From NCBI GenBank assembly GCA_946627685.1, contig CAMOVV010000072.1:1-6325 (forward strand): a stretch of DNA of 6,325 nt, given 5' to 3'. This document shows positions 1 to 5,838 of the stretch, in pieces; within the stretch, counting starts at the first letter, position 1, and the number at the start of each line of letters is the position of its first letter. Origin of the DNA: an uncultured Bacteroidales bacterium (GTDB lineage: Bacteria > Bacteroidota > Bacteroidia > Bacteroidales > UBA932). The position numbers were made by a program, and so were the translations under genes. The notes under the pieces were generated by a model. It was not told the DNA's origin and ran no database searches. It saw nothing but the letters and a program-made list of their open reading frames with translations.

Positions 1-1
1 C

Positions 2-871
2 GCCATTCTTGATGATCTGCGTCGCTGTGGTGTGTCTGAGTGAGTGTGCCGAATATTCGTGGGAGTCGAGCCCTATGGCGCGTAATCCCTTCTTTATTAT
101 GAGCTGGATAAGTCTCGGCGTCATCGGTCCGCCTCTGTGCTCCTTTCCCTCTCCTTCACCCGTTTTCGACGGGTGTCGGCCCTTTCCTTCAGTGGCAAAG
201 AGGGGTTCTTCCTGGAGGGTGTTACCTCTTGTGTCAAGATAGGTCTTGATAGGTATCCACGCAGAGTTGGTAAGAACGACATACACGGAGTGGTCCGGGG
301 CGTCCATTCCTTTTCCCCATACATATAGGATTCTTCTTCCGTTGCGGAAACTGATATCCGATATCTTCGCTCTTGACACCTCAATCGTCCTGAGACCCGT
401 CCTGAGCATGAGGTTTACCATTGCCTTGTCCCTGGGGTTTTTGTACTGTTCAATCAGCTCTTTTCCCTGGAGGGTGGTGAGGTGCATTTTGATGAAATGC
501 TCTTTCGTTCCTCCCTGGTTGACTCTCGGGGCCTTTACGCCGGCGGCTATGTTCGGATAGAGTTTCCTGGATTCAGCCCACTGATAGAAGCGGTGAAGGG
601 CTATGATATAAGCCCTTGTTGTGAGTACCCTGTGTCCGCTTGTGAGTAGGTATTGTTTGTAGATGATGATGTCTTCGGCCTGTACTTCCGCAAGTTCTCT
701 TCCGGTCTTGTCGAGCCACTTGAAGTATTGTCTTATGGCGTCGCCGTAAGTTTTTCTTGAGGTGTTTTTGACATCAAGGGATGCAAGGAACGCCTTTATA
801 ACGGTGTCCTTGTCAAGTGTTACTTTTGCTACAGTGTTGTTTGACGATATTTTAGTTATATCTGTTGTCAT
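2..871 (-). CDS. Tyrosine recombinase (phage-integrase family), 3' end outside window
   Basis: A site-specific DNA recombinase that cuts and rejoins DNA through a tyrosine nucleophile, used for element integration, excision or DNA inversion. The frame is open for 290 codons from ATG 871 to the window edge. Residues about 20-105 form an N-terminal SAM-like DNA-binding domain and about 125-290 the catalytic domain. Visible catalytic parts are box I Arg161 (TGLRTIEVS), the beta-hairpin Lys187 (VWGKGMD), and box II His276-x-x-Arg279 (AHSLRHT). The last conserved His/Trp and the tyrosine lie beyond position 1, so activity cannot be confirmed. The start is well supported: a consensus promoter places transcription about 13 nt upstream of this ATG. 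It points away from the tRNA genes at 1414-1575. It could be an element integrase or an invertase; size and motifs do not decide. Family call is firm, role is not. Confidence 0.93.
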   Translation of the reverse strand, partial: MTTDITKISSNNTVAKVTLDKDTVIKAFLASLDVKNTSRKTYGDAIRQYFKWLDKTGRELAEVQAEDIIIYKQYLLTSGHRVLTTRAYIIALHRFYQWAESRKLYPNIAAGVKAPRVNQGGTKEHFIKMHLTTLQGKELIEQYKNPRDKAMVNLMLRTGLRTIEVSRAKISDISFRNGRRILYVWGKGMDAPDHSVYVVLTNSAWIPIKTYLDTRGNTLQEEPLFATEGKGRHPSKTGEGEGKEHRGGPMTPRLIQLIIKKGLRAIGLDSHEYSAHSLRHTTATQIIKNG

Positions 872-890
872 AACAAAAATAATTCTACAA

Positions 891-921
891 CAAAGATAAC
901 AGTTTTTGTTATAAACACAAA
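891..921 (-). promoter_or_regulatory. Bacteroidota-type promoter of the recombinase
   Basis: Read on the minus strand, a -33 TTTG (921-918) and a -7 TATCTTTG (898-891) are separated by exactly 19 bp, matching the TTTG / TAnnTTTG consensus of the Bacteroidota primary sigma factor. Transcription should start near 884, giving the recombinase a leader of roughly 13 nt. Its -33 part lies inside a 16-bp repeat that is copied in inverse orientation at 1239-1254. Confidence 0.7.
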
Positions 922-928
922 ACTTTTT
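913..928 (-). repeat. Left copy of 16-bp inverted repeat
   Basis: Read on the minus strand this is AAAAAGTTTTGTGTTT. It is a perfect match to plus-strand 1239-1254, so the two copies face outward around the gene at 927-1232. It overlaps the last two bases of that gene's stop codon. The copy includes the -33 box of the recombinase promoter. Confidence 0.8.
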
Positions 929-1232
929 ATTTGTTGTGTGTGAATTTCTCGAATTCCGCTTTCGCGTCAAGGAACACGTTGTCGTCTTCTGATAGCGCCA
1001 CTATGTCTGCGGCGGTGTACTTCCCAGTGGCTTTCTTTAGTGTTGTGGTGTAGAATACGGTTCCGACAGGGTATTTTGCCCTGGCGTTCTGGACACACGT
1101 ACCGGAGCGTTTGTCTGTGACGAGGGCGTTATCCCTGATTGGGGTGCGGCCGAGCACCTGACCGGGCATCACGGTCATCATCTTCTTGTCATGGAAGGAA
1201 GATATGTGCAGGAAGTGCAGTTTTGTTTTCAT
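927..1232 (-). CDS. Unrecognised 101-residue protein between inverted promoters
   Basis: I do not recognise this family. The protein is 101 residues, basic at the N-terminus, without signal peptide or membrane segment, so probably cytoplasmic. Residues 22-75 look like a compact fold, with PGQVLGRTPIRDN, a patch with one Cys (GTCVQNARAKYP) and a beta-rich stretch GTVFYTTTLKKATGKYT. Residues 75-98 are acidic and likely helical. The first 18 residues (MKTKLHFLHISSFHDKKM) are weakly protein-like, and internal Met18, Met19 or Met22 are possible starts; start 1232 leaves only 6 nt to the inverted repeat. It lies 55 nt upstream of the recombinase on the same strand, but that gene has its own promoter. 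It may be an accessory gene of the recombinase region; function unknown. Confidence 0.6.
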   Translation of the reverse strand: MKTKLHFLHISSFHDKKMMTVMPGQVLGRTPIRDNALVTDKRSGTCVQNARAKYPVGTVFYTTTLKKATGKYTAADIVALSEDDNVFLDAKAEFEKFTHNK

Positions 1233-1238
1233 TACTTC

Positions 1239-1254
1239 AAAAAGTTTTGTGTTT
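1239..1254 (+). repeat. Right copy of 16-bp inverted repeat
   Basis: AAAAAGTTTTGTGTTT on the plus strand, identical to the minus-strand reading of 913-928. The similarity resumes further out as TTATCTTTGT on both sides (10 of 10), with a spacer one base shorter here. The two copies enclose 310 bp, almost exactly the small gene 927-1232. Confidence 0.8.
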
Positions 1255-1275
1255 GAAAAAAATGTATTATCTTTG
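1246..1275 (+). promoter_or_regulatory. Bacteroidota-type promoter reading into the tRNA genes
   Basis: TTTG (1246-1249), an 18-bp spacer and TATCTTTG (1268-1275) fit the Bacteroidota promoter consensus. Transcription would start near 1282 and run through a hairpin leader of about 130 nt into tRNA-Leu and tRNA-fMet. I see no better promoter closer to the tRNAs. Confidence 0.6.
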
Positions 1276-1314
1276 TCTTCGGCTAAAGTTTTGTAAGCTG
1301 AATCGTTTCAGCGT

Positions 1315-1369
1315 CCAGTTGTTTCCTGTCACAGGGTCAACGGTCATTCTGGCCCTGTGGCGCAACTGG
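1315..1369 (+). other. Long leader hairpin upstream of tRNA-Leu
   Basis: CCAGTTG (1315-1321) pairs with CAACTGG (1363-1369), and inside it CACAGGG (1330-1336) pairs with CCCTGTG (1353-1359), leaving a 16-nt loop and an asymmetric internal loop. No U-run follows, so it is not an intrinsic terminator, and it lacks T-arm and anticodon features, so it is not a tRNA. It could be a precursor-processing structure, a small RNA or the scar of a recombination site. Confidence 0.4.
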
Positions 1370-1413
1370 AGACTTTGCTTAGTGATGCAGTTCTTTATTG
1401 GAGTTTTGTTGTT

Positions 1414-1495
1414 AGTCTGATGGCGGAACGGGTATACGCGACGGTCTCAAAAGCCGTTTCCGGAAGGATTGAGGGTTCGATCCCCTCTCAGACTA
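1414..1495 (+). tRNA. tRNA-Leu (CAA)
   Basis: Reads UUG codons as leucine. The 82-nt sequence folds into a class II tRNA. The 7-bp acceptor stem is AGTCTGA with TCAGACT, followed by discriminator A1495. The D-arm begins GCGGAAC. The anticodon stem ACGGT / GCCGT encloses the loop CTCAAAA with anticodon CAA at 1448-1450. A long variable arm has TCC / GGA pairing, and the T-arm is GAGGG-TTCGATC-CCCTC. Long variable arm, TGGCGGAA start and A73 all fit leucine. No CCA is encoded, as is common in Bacteroidota. It is 8 nt upstream of tRNA-fMet and probably shares its transcript. Confidence 0.95.
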
Positions 1496-1503
1496 CAAGA
1501 CAT

Positions 1504-1575
<72 letters not shown>

Positions 1576-1582
1576 CAAAGCA

Positions 1583-1636
1583 ATCATTCTCGCTTTTTTG
1601 CAGTGCAAGTGCAGCTGCGATGATGATTTCTTTTTT
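1583..1636 (+). terminator. Candidate terminator after the tRNA pair
   Basis: Bases 1583-1593 pair with 1617-1627 in ten of eleven positions (one mismatch, one G-U), and TGCA at 1599-1602 can pair with TGCA at 1610-1613 inside. A run TTTCTTTTTT follows at once. The hairpin starts 8 nt after the fMet gene, where the tRNA transcript should end. Confidence 0.5.
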
Positions 1637-1666
1637 CATTGTGTTTCATCAAGGTATTAACGAAAC

Positions 1667-1698
1667 AAGGGCACCCGGGAGGGTGCCTTTGCTTTTTT
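1667..1698 (+). terminator. Strong intrinsic terminator
   Basis: AAGGGCACCC (1667-1676) pairs with GGGTGCCTTT (1681-1690) around loop GGGA, followed by GC and six Ts (1693-1698). A textbook intrinsic terminator on the plus strand, acting as second stop for the tRNA transcript. On the minus strand the following sequence (CTTGTTTCG) is a poor U-run, so it is mainly one-directional. Confidence 0.75.
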
Positions 1699-1726
1699 GA
1701 AGTATTGGAAGTAGTAGATTAAAGGG

Positions 1727-1752
1727 CTTCCCCGAAGGAATCTCCGGGGAAG
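1727..1752 (-). terminator. Hairpin downstream of the Hc1-like gene
   Basis: CTTCCCCG (1727-1734) and CGGGGAAG (1745-1752) form a perfect 8-bp stem with a 10-nt loop, 13 nt past the stop of the minus-strand gene. The downstream tract on that strand is CCCTTTAATCT, a weak U-run, so termination may be partial. Confidence 0.5.
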
Positions 1753-1765
1753 TCATCGTCAACCG

Positions 1766-1939
1766 TTATTTCGAGAATTCAACGGAGATTTTGCGGAACT
1801 CCTTGAGTTCCTTCATCAGTTCGAGGGCGACCTTGCGGGCGCGTGCACCTGCGGCCTTGTTGCCTTTTTCGAGCTGTGCGGCGGATTCCTGCTGGAAGGC
1901 TGCCATGTCGGCATTGATTTTTGCTACGAGTTCTTTCAT
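1766..1939 (-). CDS. Histone H1-like protein (Hc1 family)
   Basis: A small DNA-binding protein of the Hc1-like family, expected to coat or compact the nucleoid. The 57-residue product begins MKELVAKINADMAAF, carries the typical central stretch KGNKAAGARARKVALE at residues 25-40, and ends LKEFRKISVEFSK. The basic Lys/Arg cluster at 25-37 is the likely DNA contact, and both flanks should be helical. Length and sequence fit the short, near-invariant Bacteroidales members, which lack the long Lys/Ala tail of chlamydial Hc1. The only Met in frame at the right distance is 1939. It follows the helicase stop by 42 nt on the same strand, so co-transcription is possible; no clear promoter is visible in the gap. 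Recognised from remembered family sequence, not a search. Confidence 0.85.
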   Translation of the reverse strand: MKELVAKINADMAAFQQESAAQLEKGNKAAGARARKVALELMKELKEFRKISVEFSK

Positions 1940-1981
1940 GTTTGAAAAGTGTTTAAAAGTTAATGTATAAGGTGTTTTATG

Positions 1982-4027
1982 TCATTCCGGCATGTCTTCC
2001 GGTATGATTTCATCAAGGAATCGGCTGGGGTCCGAAGGCTCTGTCTTTCCGTATTTCCAGCGGTTTTCGCAGGAGGTGATGATAAGTTCGTTACGGGCTC
2101 GTGTCATGGATACATAGAACAGTCTTCGTTCCTCTTCGAGGTCGAAGGGCGTAGAGTCGTTCCTGAGGGCCGGGTAAAGCCCCTCTTCGGCTCCGGCGAT
2201 GAAGACTGTGTCGTACTCCAGTCCCTTGGCTGAGTGTGAGGTCATCAGTGAGACGGAGTCCCCGTCATTCTCTTGACGGTCAACGGCCGAAAGGAGGGCG
2301 ATGTTCTCAAGATAGTCCCCAAGGGAGGTTTTTGGTACGCCGCCCTCTCCGGAGGAGTAATCCTGTTGCTGCTCGTCAAGGAAGTAGGAAATACCGTTCA
2401 TCAGTTCATCGATGTTATTGCTTCTTTTTTGCCCGTCAGTGTCTTCGTCGTCTTTGTATAGGGCATAGATACCCGTCTTGTTGATGATGTCCGTAGCGGT
2501 CTCGAAAGCGTTGTTCCCGGCGTTTGCCGTGTCAAGCTGCTCGATCAGCGAGACAAAGGTTTTCAATGCTGCAATGGGCTTCGGCTTAAGTCCGCATTCG
2601 TCGTGGTCGAGGTCTTTGGCTTGTTCGAAGAGCGAGAGGCCCGTGAATGAGGTCCGGGCAAGGAGAGTGTTCAGCGTCTCGTCGCTGATTCCCCTGGCGG
2701 GTTTGTTGCAGATTCTCTTGAAGGACTCGTCGTCGTTGTGGTTGATGACGAGTTTCATGTAGGCCAGCACGTCCTTTATTTCCATTCTTTCGAAGAAGGA
2801 CATGCCAGAGTATATGACGTAGGGGATATGTTTTTTCAGCAAGGCGTCCTCCAGTTCCCTCGCCTGGGCGTTGGTCCTGTAGAGGACGGCCATGGTGTTC
2901 CAGCCCTGCCCTTTATCGTGGGCCGCATTCATCCGGTCTGCAATGAAACGGGCTTCCAGACGGTCGTTCTTGACGAACTGGATTTCCACTTCGTTTCCCC
3001 CGGAACGGGACGCGTAGCAGTGCTTGTCAAGACGGCCCTCGTTGTTTTCGATGAGGGCGTTGGCGGCATCTACGATGAACGGAGTGGAACGGTAGTTCAT
3101 CTCGAGGCGGAACTGCCGGCAGCCGGGATGGTCCTTCTGGAAGTTAAGGATATTCTCAATCTTTGCCCCACGGAAGGCATAGATGGACTGCGAGTCATCT
3201 CCGACGACGCATACGTTGCCGTGCACTGCGGTGAGCATGGTGAGTATCTTGTACTGGATGACGTTGGTGTCCTGATATTCATCCACAAGGACGTAACGGA
3301 AACGTGAGGATACTTGTCTTGCGATATCCGGGTAGTTCTTGAAAAGGAAGAAGGTATAGACGAGGATATCATCGAAGTCCATTGCGTTGGAACGTTTGCA
3401 GCGTTTCATGTAGGCTTCGTAGATCTCCGGCATCCTGTCTCGTCCGAGATGGATATCATAACTTACAAGTTCACTGTCCGAACGATAGTCGGAAGGGACG
3501 ATGAATGCGTTTTTGAGAAGGGATATCCTTGAAGAGACGTCTTTGATTTTATAGACCTTCTCAAGCATTCTCTTTCGGGCTTTCTTCTGTTCGTCCGACA
3601 GGCTTTTGACATAAGCTTTGTCTTTCCACTGTGGCCCGTAGAGCGTTTCGCCGATGATGTCCTTGAGGCAATTGTCGGCATCTTCCTTATCGAAGATGGT
3701 GAAGTTCGACGGGAAGGTGATATAATCGTGGTATTCACGTAGGAACCGGATAAAGACGGAGTGGAACGTGCCCATTACGAGCTTTTTAGCTTGGGGGCCT
3801 GCGAGTTTTTCTATTCGTTCACGCATCTCACCCGCAGCCTTCTTCGTGAAGGTAAGGGCGAGTATCTCCCAGGGTGCGACCCCGTCGAGGAGGTGCATGG
3901 CTATGCGTGAGGTCAGAACACGTGTCTTTCCGGAGCCTGCTCCTGCGTTGATGAGGATGGGACCGTCTTTTGCCAGTACAGCGGCACGCTGTTCATCATT
4001 AAGGTTTTCAAGTAGCTTCTCGTACAT
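1982..4027 (-). CDS. uvrD: UvrD/PcrA-type superfamily 1A DNA helicase
   Basis: ATP-driven 3'-5' DNA helicase of the repair and replication-restart type, cytoplasmic. The 681 residues show the full motif set: Q motif LNDEQRAAV (9-17), Walker A AGAGSGKT (28-35), Ia LTFTKKAAGEMRERI (58-72), Ib GTFHS (86-90), Walker B VDEYQDTN (248-255), III VVGDDSQSIYAFRGA (274-288), IV MNYRS (310-314), V SHSAKGLEYDTVF (597-609) and VI EEERRLFYVSMTRAR (631-645). The GLEYDTVF form matches UvrD/PcrA rather than Rep. It ends about 25 residues after motif VI region sequence YGKTEPSDPSRF, so the long C-terminal tail of PcrA that contacts RNA polymerase is missing. Start 4027 gives the normal N-terminus just before the Q motif. 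No consensus promoter was found upstream on this strand. It may be the housekeeping enzyme or a shorter paralogue. Confidence 0.93.
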   Translation of the reverse strand: MYEKLLENLNDEQRAAVLAKDGPILINAGAGSGKTRVLTSRIAMHLLDGVAPWEILALTFTKKAAGEMRERIEKLAGPQAKKLVMGTFHSVFIRFLREYHDYITFPSNFTIFDKEDADNCLKDIIGETLYGPQWKDKAYVKSLSDEQKKARKRMLEKVYKIKDVSSRISLLKNAFIVPSDYRSDSELVSYDIHLGRDRMPEIYEAYMKRCKRSNAMDFDDILVYTFFLFKNYPDIARQVSSRFRYVLVDEYQDTNVIQYKILTMLTAVHGNVCVVGDDSQSIYAFRGAKIENILNFQKDHPGCRQFRLEMNYRSTPFIVDAANALIENNEGRLDKHCYASRSGGNEVEIQFVKNDRLEARFIADRMNAAHDKGQGWNTMAVLYRTNAQARELEDALLKKHIPYVIYSGMSFFERMEIKDVLAYMKLVINHNDDESFKRICNKPARGISDETLNTLLARTSFTGLSLFEQAKDLDHDECGLKPKPIAALKTFVSLIEQLDTANAGNNAFETATDIINKTGIYALYKDDEDTDGQKRSNNIDELMNGISYFLDEQQQDYSSGEGGVPKTSLGDYLENIALLSAVDRQENDGDSVSLMTSHSAKGLEYDTVFIAGAEEGLYPALRNDSTPFDLEEERRLFYVSMTRARNELIITSCENRWKYGKTEPSDPSRFLDEIIPEDMPE

Positions 4028-4036
4028 ATCAGAATT

Positions 4037-4067
4037 TTTGTTTCAGCCGTGGCAGTTCTTAATTTTG
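4037..4067 (+). promoter_or_regulatory. Plus-strand Bacteroidota promoter divergent from the helicase
   Basis: TTTG (4037-4040), a 19-bp spacer and TAATTTTG (4060-4067) match the phylum consensus exactly. Start of transcription would be near 4074, into the intergenic region and away from the helicase gene. No plus-strand protein gene follows, so a non-coding transcript is the simplest product. Confidence 0.55.
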
Positions 4068-4074
4068 CACTGCC
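4051..4074. promoter_or_regulatory. Dyad around the -7 box (possible operator)
   Basis: GGCAGT (4051-4056) and ACTGCC (4069-4074) are perfect inverted copies 12 bp apart, with the -7 box of the plus-strand promoter in between. The position is suited to a repressor that blocks this promoter, and the site is only 24 bp from the helicase start codon. Confidence 0.4.
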
Positions 4075-4185
4075 CTACCGCATTAGATGGGCGCGACGCG
4101 ACCATAGCGCGGCAGGACAGTGCGGGACAGGAACTGCGCTTCCGGGACGTCAAGGGAGAAAAGCGTCAGGCGCACCCTTGACGCT
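4074..4185 (+). ncRNA. Candidate structured small RNA
   Basis: No protein gene fits here, the stretch is GC-rich against AT-rich flanks, and it begins at a predicted transcription start. Foldable parts in order: ATGG / CCAT with an inner CGC / GCG (4087-4105); AGCGC / GCGCT (4106-4110 with 4136-4140) enclosing AGT / ACT; a near-identical direct repeat GCAGGACAG, GCGGGACAG (4112-4130); and a 3' stem CGTCAAGGG / CCCTTGACG (4148-4156 with 4175-4183). It does not show the SRP RNA core or the tmRNA or RNase P landmarks I know. The 3' end is undefined because no U-run follows on this strand. The 3' stem also serves as a terminator for the opposite strand, so the RNA call is an inference. Confidence 0.3.
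4157..4185 (-). terminator. Terminator of the transglycosylase operon
   Basis: On the minus strand AGCGTCA (4185-4179) pairs with TGACGCT (4168-4162) around a 10-nt loop, followed by TTTTCT. It lies about 50 nt past the transglycosylase stop and before the helicase gene, so it would separate the two transcription units. Confidence 0.55.
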
Positions 4186-4234
4186 CCCAGGAAAGGCTGT
4201 TTCAAAATTTTGTCACTTTTCTGAAAATTTGACA

Positions 4235-5068
4235 TTATTTTGATGTTTTTCTGTATGGAACTGGTTCCATGCCGTGCAGTTTGTAGAAGTACACTGTATA
4301 GAGTGCCGCAAGGAAGGCTGGCATGTAGCCCCTTGTCTCCGAAGGAAGGTATTGGTAGATTGTCCAGTAGTCGTCGGTCTCTGCTTTCCTTACGGCTTTC
4401 ATCACGTTACCTGAGCCGCAGTTGTATGCGCTGATGGCGAGCGGCCACGAGCCCCAGCGACGGTAGGCGTCCCGGAGGTATTTCGCTGCCGCCCTGGTGG
4501 ACGGTTCTTTCTCGAAGCGTTCGTCAATGAGTTCGTTGCATTCAAGCCCGTAACGCCTTGCTGTGTCCGGCATCAGTTGCCACAGGCCCGCTGCGCCAGC
4601 CGGGGAGACGGCGTTGGGGTTGAGAGCGGACTCGACTATAGCCAGGGCGGTCAGGTCCTCCGGCACGCCGTAGGCGCGGAAGATGCTGCGCATCTGCCCT
4701 TCCTCGGCGAGGTACTTGCCGAGGATTCGGAGGAGCTGGCGGCGGTGGTTGACTATATAATCCGCTATCTGCGCTTCAAGGATGTCGTTGTATGGAACGA
4801 GGAACTGTTGCGGAAGGAGTTTGATACGTGACTCCAGTACGCTTTCGGACGGGAGGTCTGTCGGGGCGTACGGAACGACGGGTTCCGGAGCCTCCGCCGG
4901 GGCAGGCTCCGTCGGGGCTTCCTCTTCGGCGAACTTCCACGTATCGAGGCTTGCGATATTCCCCTTCCATTCCGTGATGGGTTCTTCGTCCAGGGAATGA
5001 ATTATCTGTGCCCCCATAGGGAGGCACAGTGTGAGGAAAAGCGTGCAGACAAGGAGATTTTTTATCAT
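4235..5068 (-). CDS. mltD: MltD-like lytic murein transglycosylase, exported
   Basis: Cleaves the MurNAc-GlcNAc bond of peptidoglycan with formation of the 1,6-anhydro end, in the periplasm. Residues 1-20 are a signal peptide with a hydrophobic core (LLVCTLFLTLCLPMGA) and a likely cleavage after Ala20; no lipobox is present, so it is not an obvious lipoprotein. Residues 47-72 are a Pro/Glu/Ala-rich linker. The GH23 domain covers about 140-265: catalytic Glu146 in IVESALNPNA, GAAGLWQLMPDTARRYGL (158-175), AISAYNCGSGNV (211-222) and YLPSETRGYMPAFLAALY (240-257). At 277 residues it lacks the LysM repeats found at the C-terminus of E. coli MltD. Its ATG follows the stop codon of the upstream gene with no gap (TAAATG), indicating translational coupling. 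A terminator hairpin follows. Confidence 0.92.
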   Translation of the reverse strand: MIKNLLVCTLFLTLCLPMGAQIIHSLDEEPITEWKGNIASLDTWKFAEEEAPTEPAPAEAPEPVVPYAPTDLPSESVLESRIKLLPQQFLVPYNDILEAQIADYIVNHRRQLLRILGKYLAEEGQMRSIFRAYGVPEDLTALAIVESALNPNAVSPAGAAGLWQLMPDTARRYGLECNELIDERFEKEPSTRAAAKYLRDAYRRWGSWPLAISAYNCGSGNVMKAVRKAETDDYWTIYQYLPSETRGYMPAFLAALYTVYFYKLHGMEPVPYRKTSK

Positions 5069-5830
5069 TTACGGTTGCTTTGGTTGTGAGTAATCTTGAG
5101 TTTCTTTATATTCGAATTGTACTATTTCTCGTCCGGGAAATTTTTTCTCAAGATACTTTTTTGCTTCTTCTTTGTTTTGGATTTCTGGAGGAAAGTCGCA
5201 TGTTGTTCTTGTATTGTCATTGATATAGTAGAAGTATTTCCATTCAGGCCCGTTTCCGAAGTCATGTATGTAATAGGCTATACTGCGGTTGAGCATGATT
5301 ATGTGTTCTTCCATCTCATCTATTGAGAGGCTTTTAAATGACATCATGGGTTGTTCTTCTTCTGAGCCGAAATGTTCTATGATGTTGTATTTTATTTCTT
5401 CAAACATTCCTTGAGCATCATCATAGCTGCTTTCTTCAAACCATTTTAGTTCTCGTTTCCAGTGATGATGTTGGTCTTCTTCCCAGCCTTCTTTTTTTAG
5501 TTTTTCTTTCAGTTCTAGGTAGTGTTCGTAATCTTTATAGCTTATCTTATTGAGAAGCCATTCTGTATTTGTTGAAGCACAGTATATTTTTATTCTTTTG
5601 CCTGGTTGTTCTTTATAGTTTACTTTGAGGAACAGGAAGTCTCCGTCTAAACAATTCGGCGGAGTGTATGGTGATAAATCTGAAATATCTGTCGGGAAGT
5701 ATGCAATATTATCCGGATTATTGAAATAGTCCGGATCTTCAAAGCTCAAGCGTCCCGGGAAGCGGTTTTTAATCCATTCGAGAAAATTATACTCCGCTTT
5801 TATTTTTTTTCTTTGTAGAAGGGTAAACAT
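5069..5830 (-). CDS. Unrecognised AT-rich 253-residue protein
   Basis: I do not recognise this family. It is soluble-looking, without signal peptide or membrane segment, rich in Glu, Lys, Tyr, Trp and Phe. Residues 98-160 are highly charged and likely helical (KEKLKKEGWEEDQHHHWKR), with a His triplet at 121-123. Residues 185-215 look like a beta region (YYIHDFGNGPEWKYFYYIND), and 219-240 like a helix-strand end. ATG 5830 is chosen: a longer in-frame opening to 6049 exists, but its first 73 residues are low-quality antisense-frame sequence over the neighbouring zinc-ribbon gene. With this start the gap to that gene is 8 nt, and the stop abuts the transglycosylase ATG. Base composition is clearly more AT-rich than either neighbour, suggesting later acquisition. 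Size and charge recall immunity-type or effector-partner proteins, but nothing shows this. Confidence 0.8.
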   Translation of the reverse strand: MFTLLQRKKIKAEYNFLEWIKNRFPGRLSFEDPDYFNNPDNIAYFPTDISDLSPYTPPNCLDGDFLFLKVNYKEQPGKRIKIYCASTNTEWLLNKISYKDYEHYLELKEKLKKEGWEEDQHHHWKRELKWFEESSYDDAQGMFEEIKYNIIEHFGSEEEQPMMSFKSLSIDEMEEHIIMLNRSIAYYIHDFGNGPEWKYFYYINDNTRTTCDFPPEIQNKEEAKKYLEKKFPGREIVQFEYKETQDYSQPKQP

Positions 5831-5838
5831 ATAGTGTA

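Noticed and set aside
121..384. 87-residue minus-strand open frame at the left side
   Set aside because: It overlaps the catalytic domain of the recombinase in a different frame; the recombinase frame is continuous with its box motifs in order.
1315..1369. Third tRNA gene or integron attC site
   Set aside because: There is no T-arm GTTCGA motif or 7-nt anticodon loop on either strand, and the attC core-site bases are absent.
2738..3307. 189-residue plus-strand open frame within the helicase gene
   Set aside because: It is antisense to a helicase with every motif intact, and its Val/Gly-rich sequence is what antisense reading of such a gene gives.
4074..4185. SRP RNA, tmRNA or RNase P RNA in the helicase upstream gap
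   Set aside because: The SRP apical core with its GGAA loop is not present, and the region is far too short for tmRNA or RNase P RNA.
3768..4243. Plus-strand open frames across the helicase 5' end and intergenic gap (3768-4181, 4049-4243)
   Set aside because: They are Arg/Ser-rich without any recognisable feature; the part in the gap is better explained by hairpin-forming sequence.
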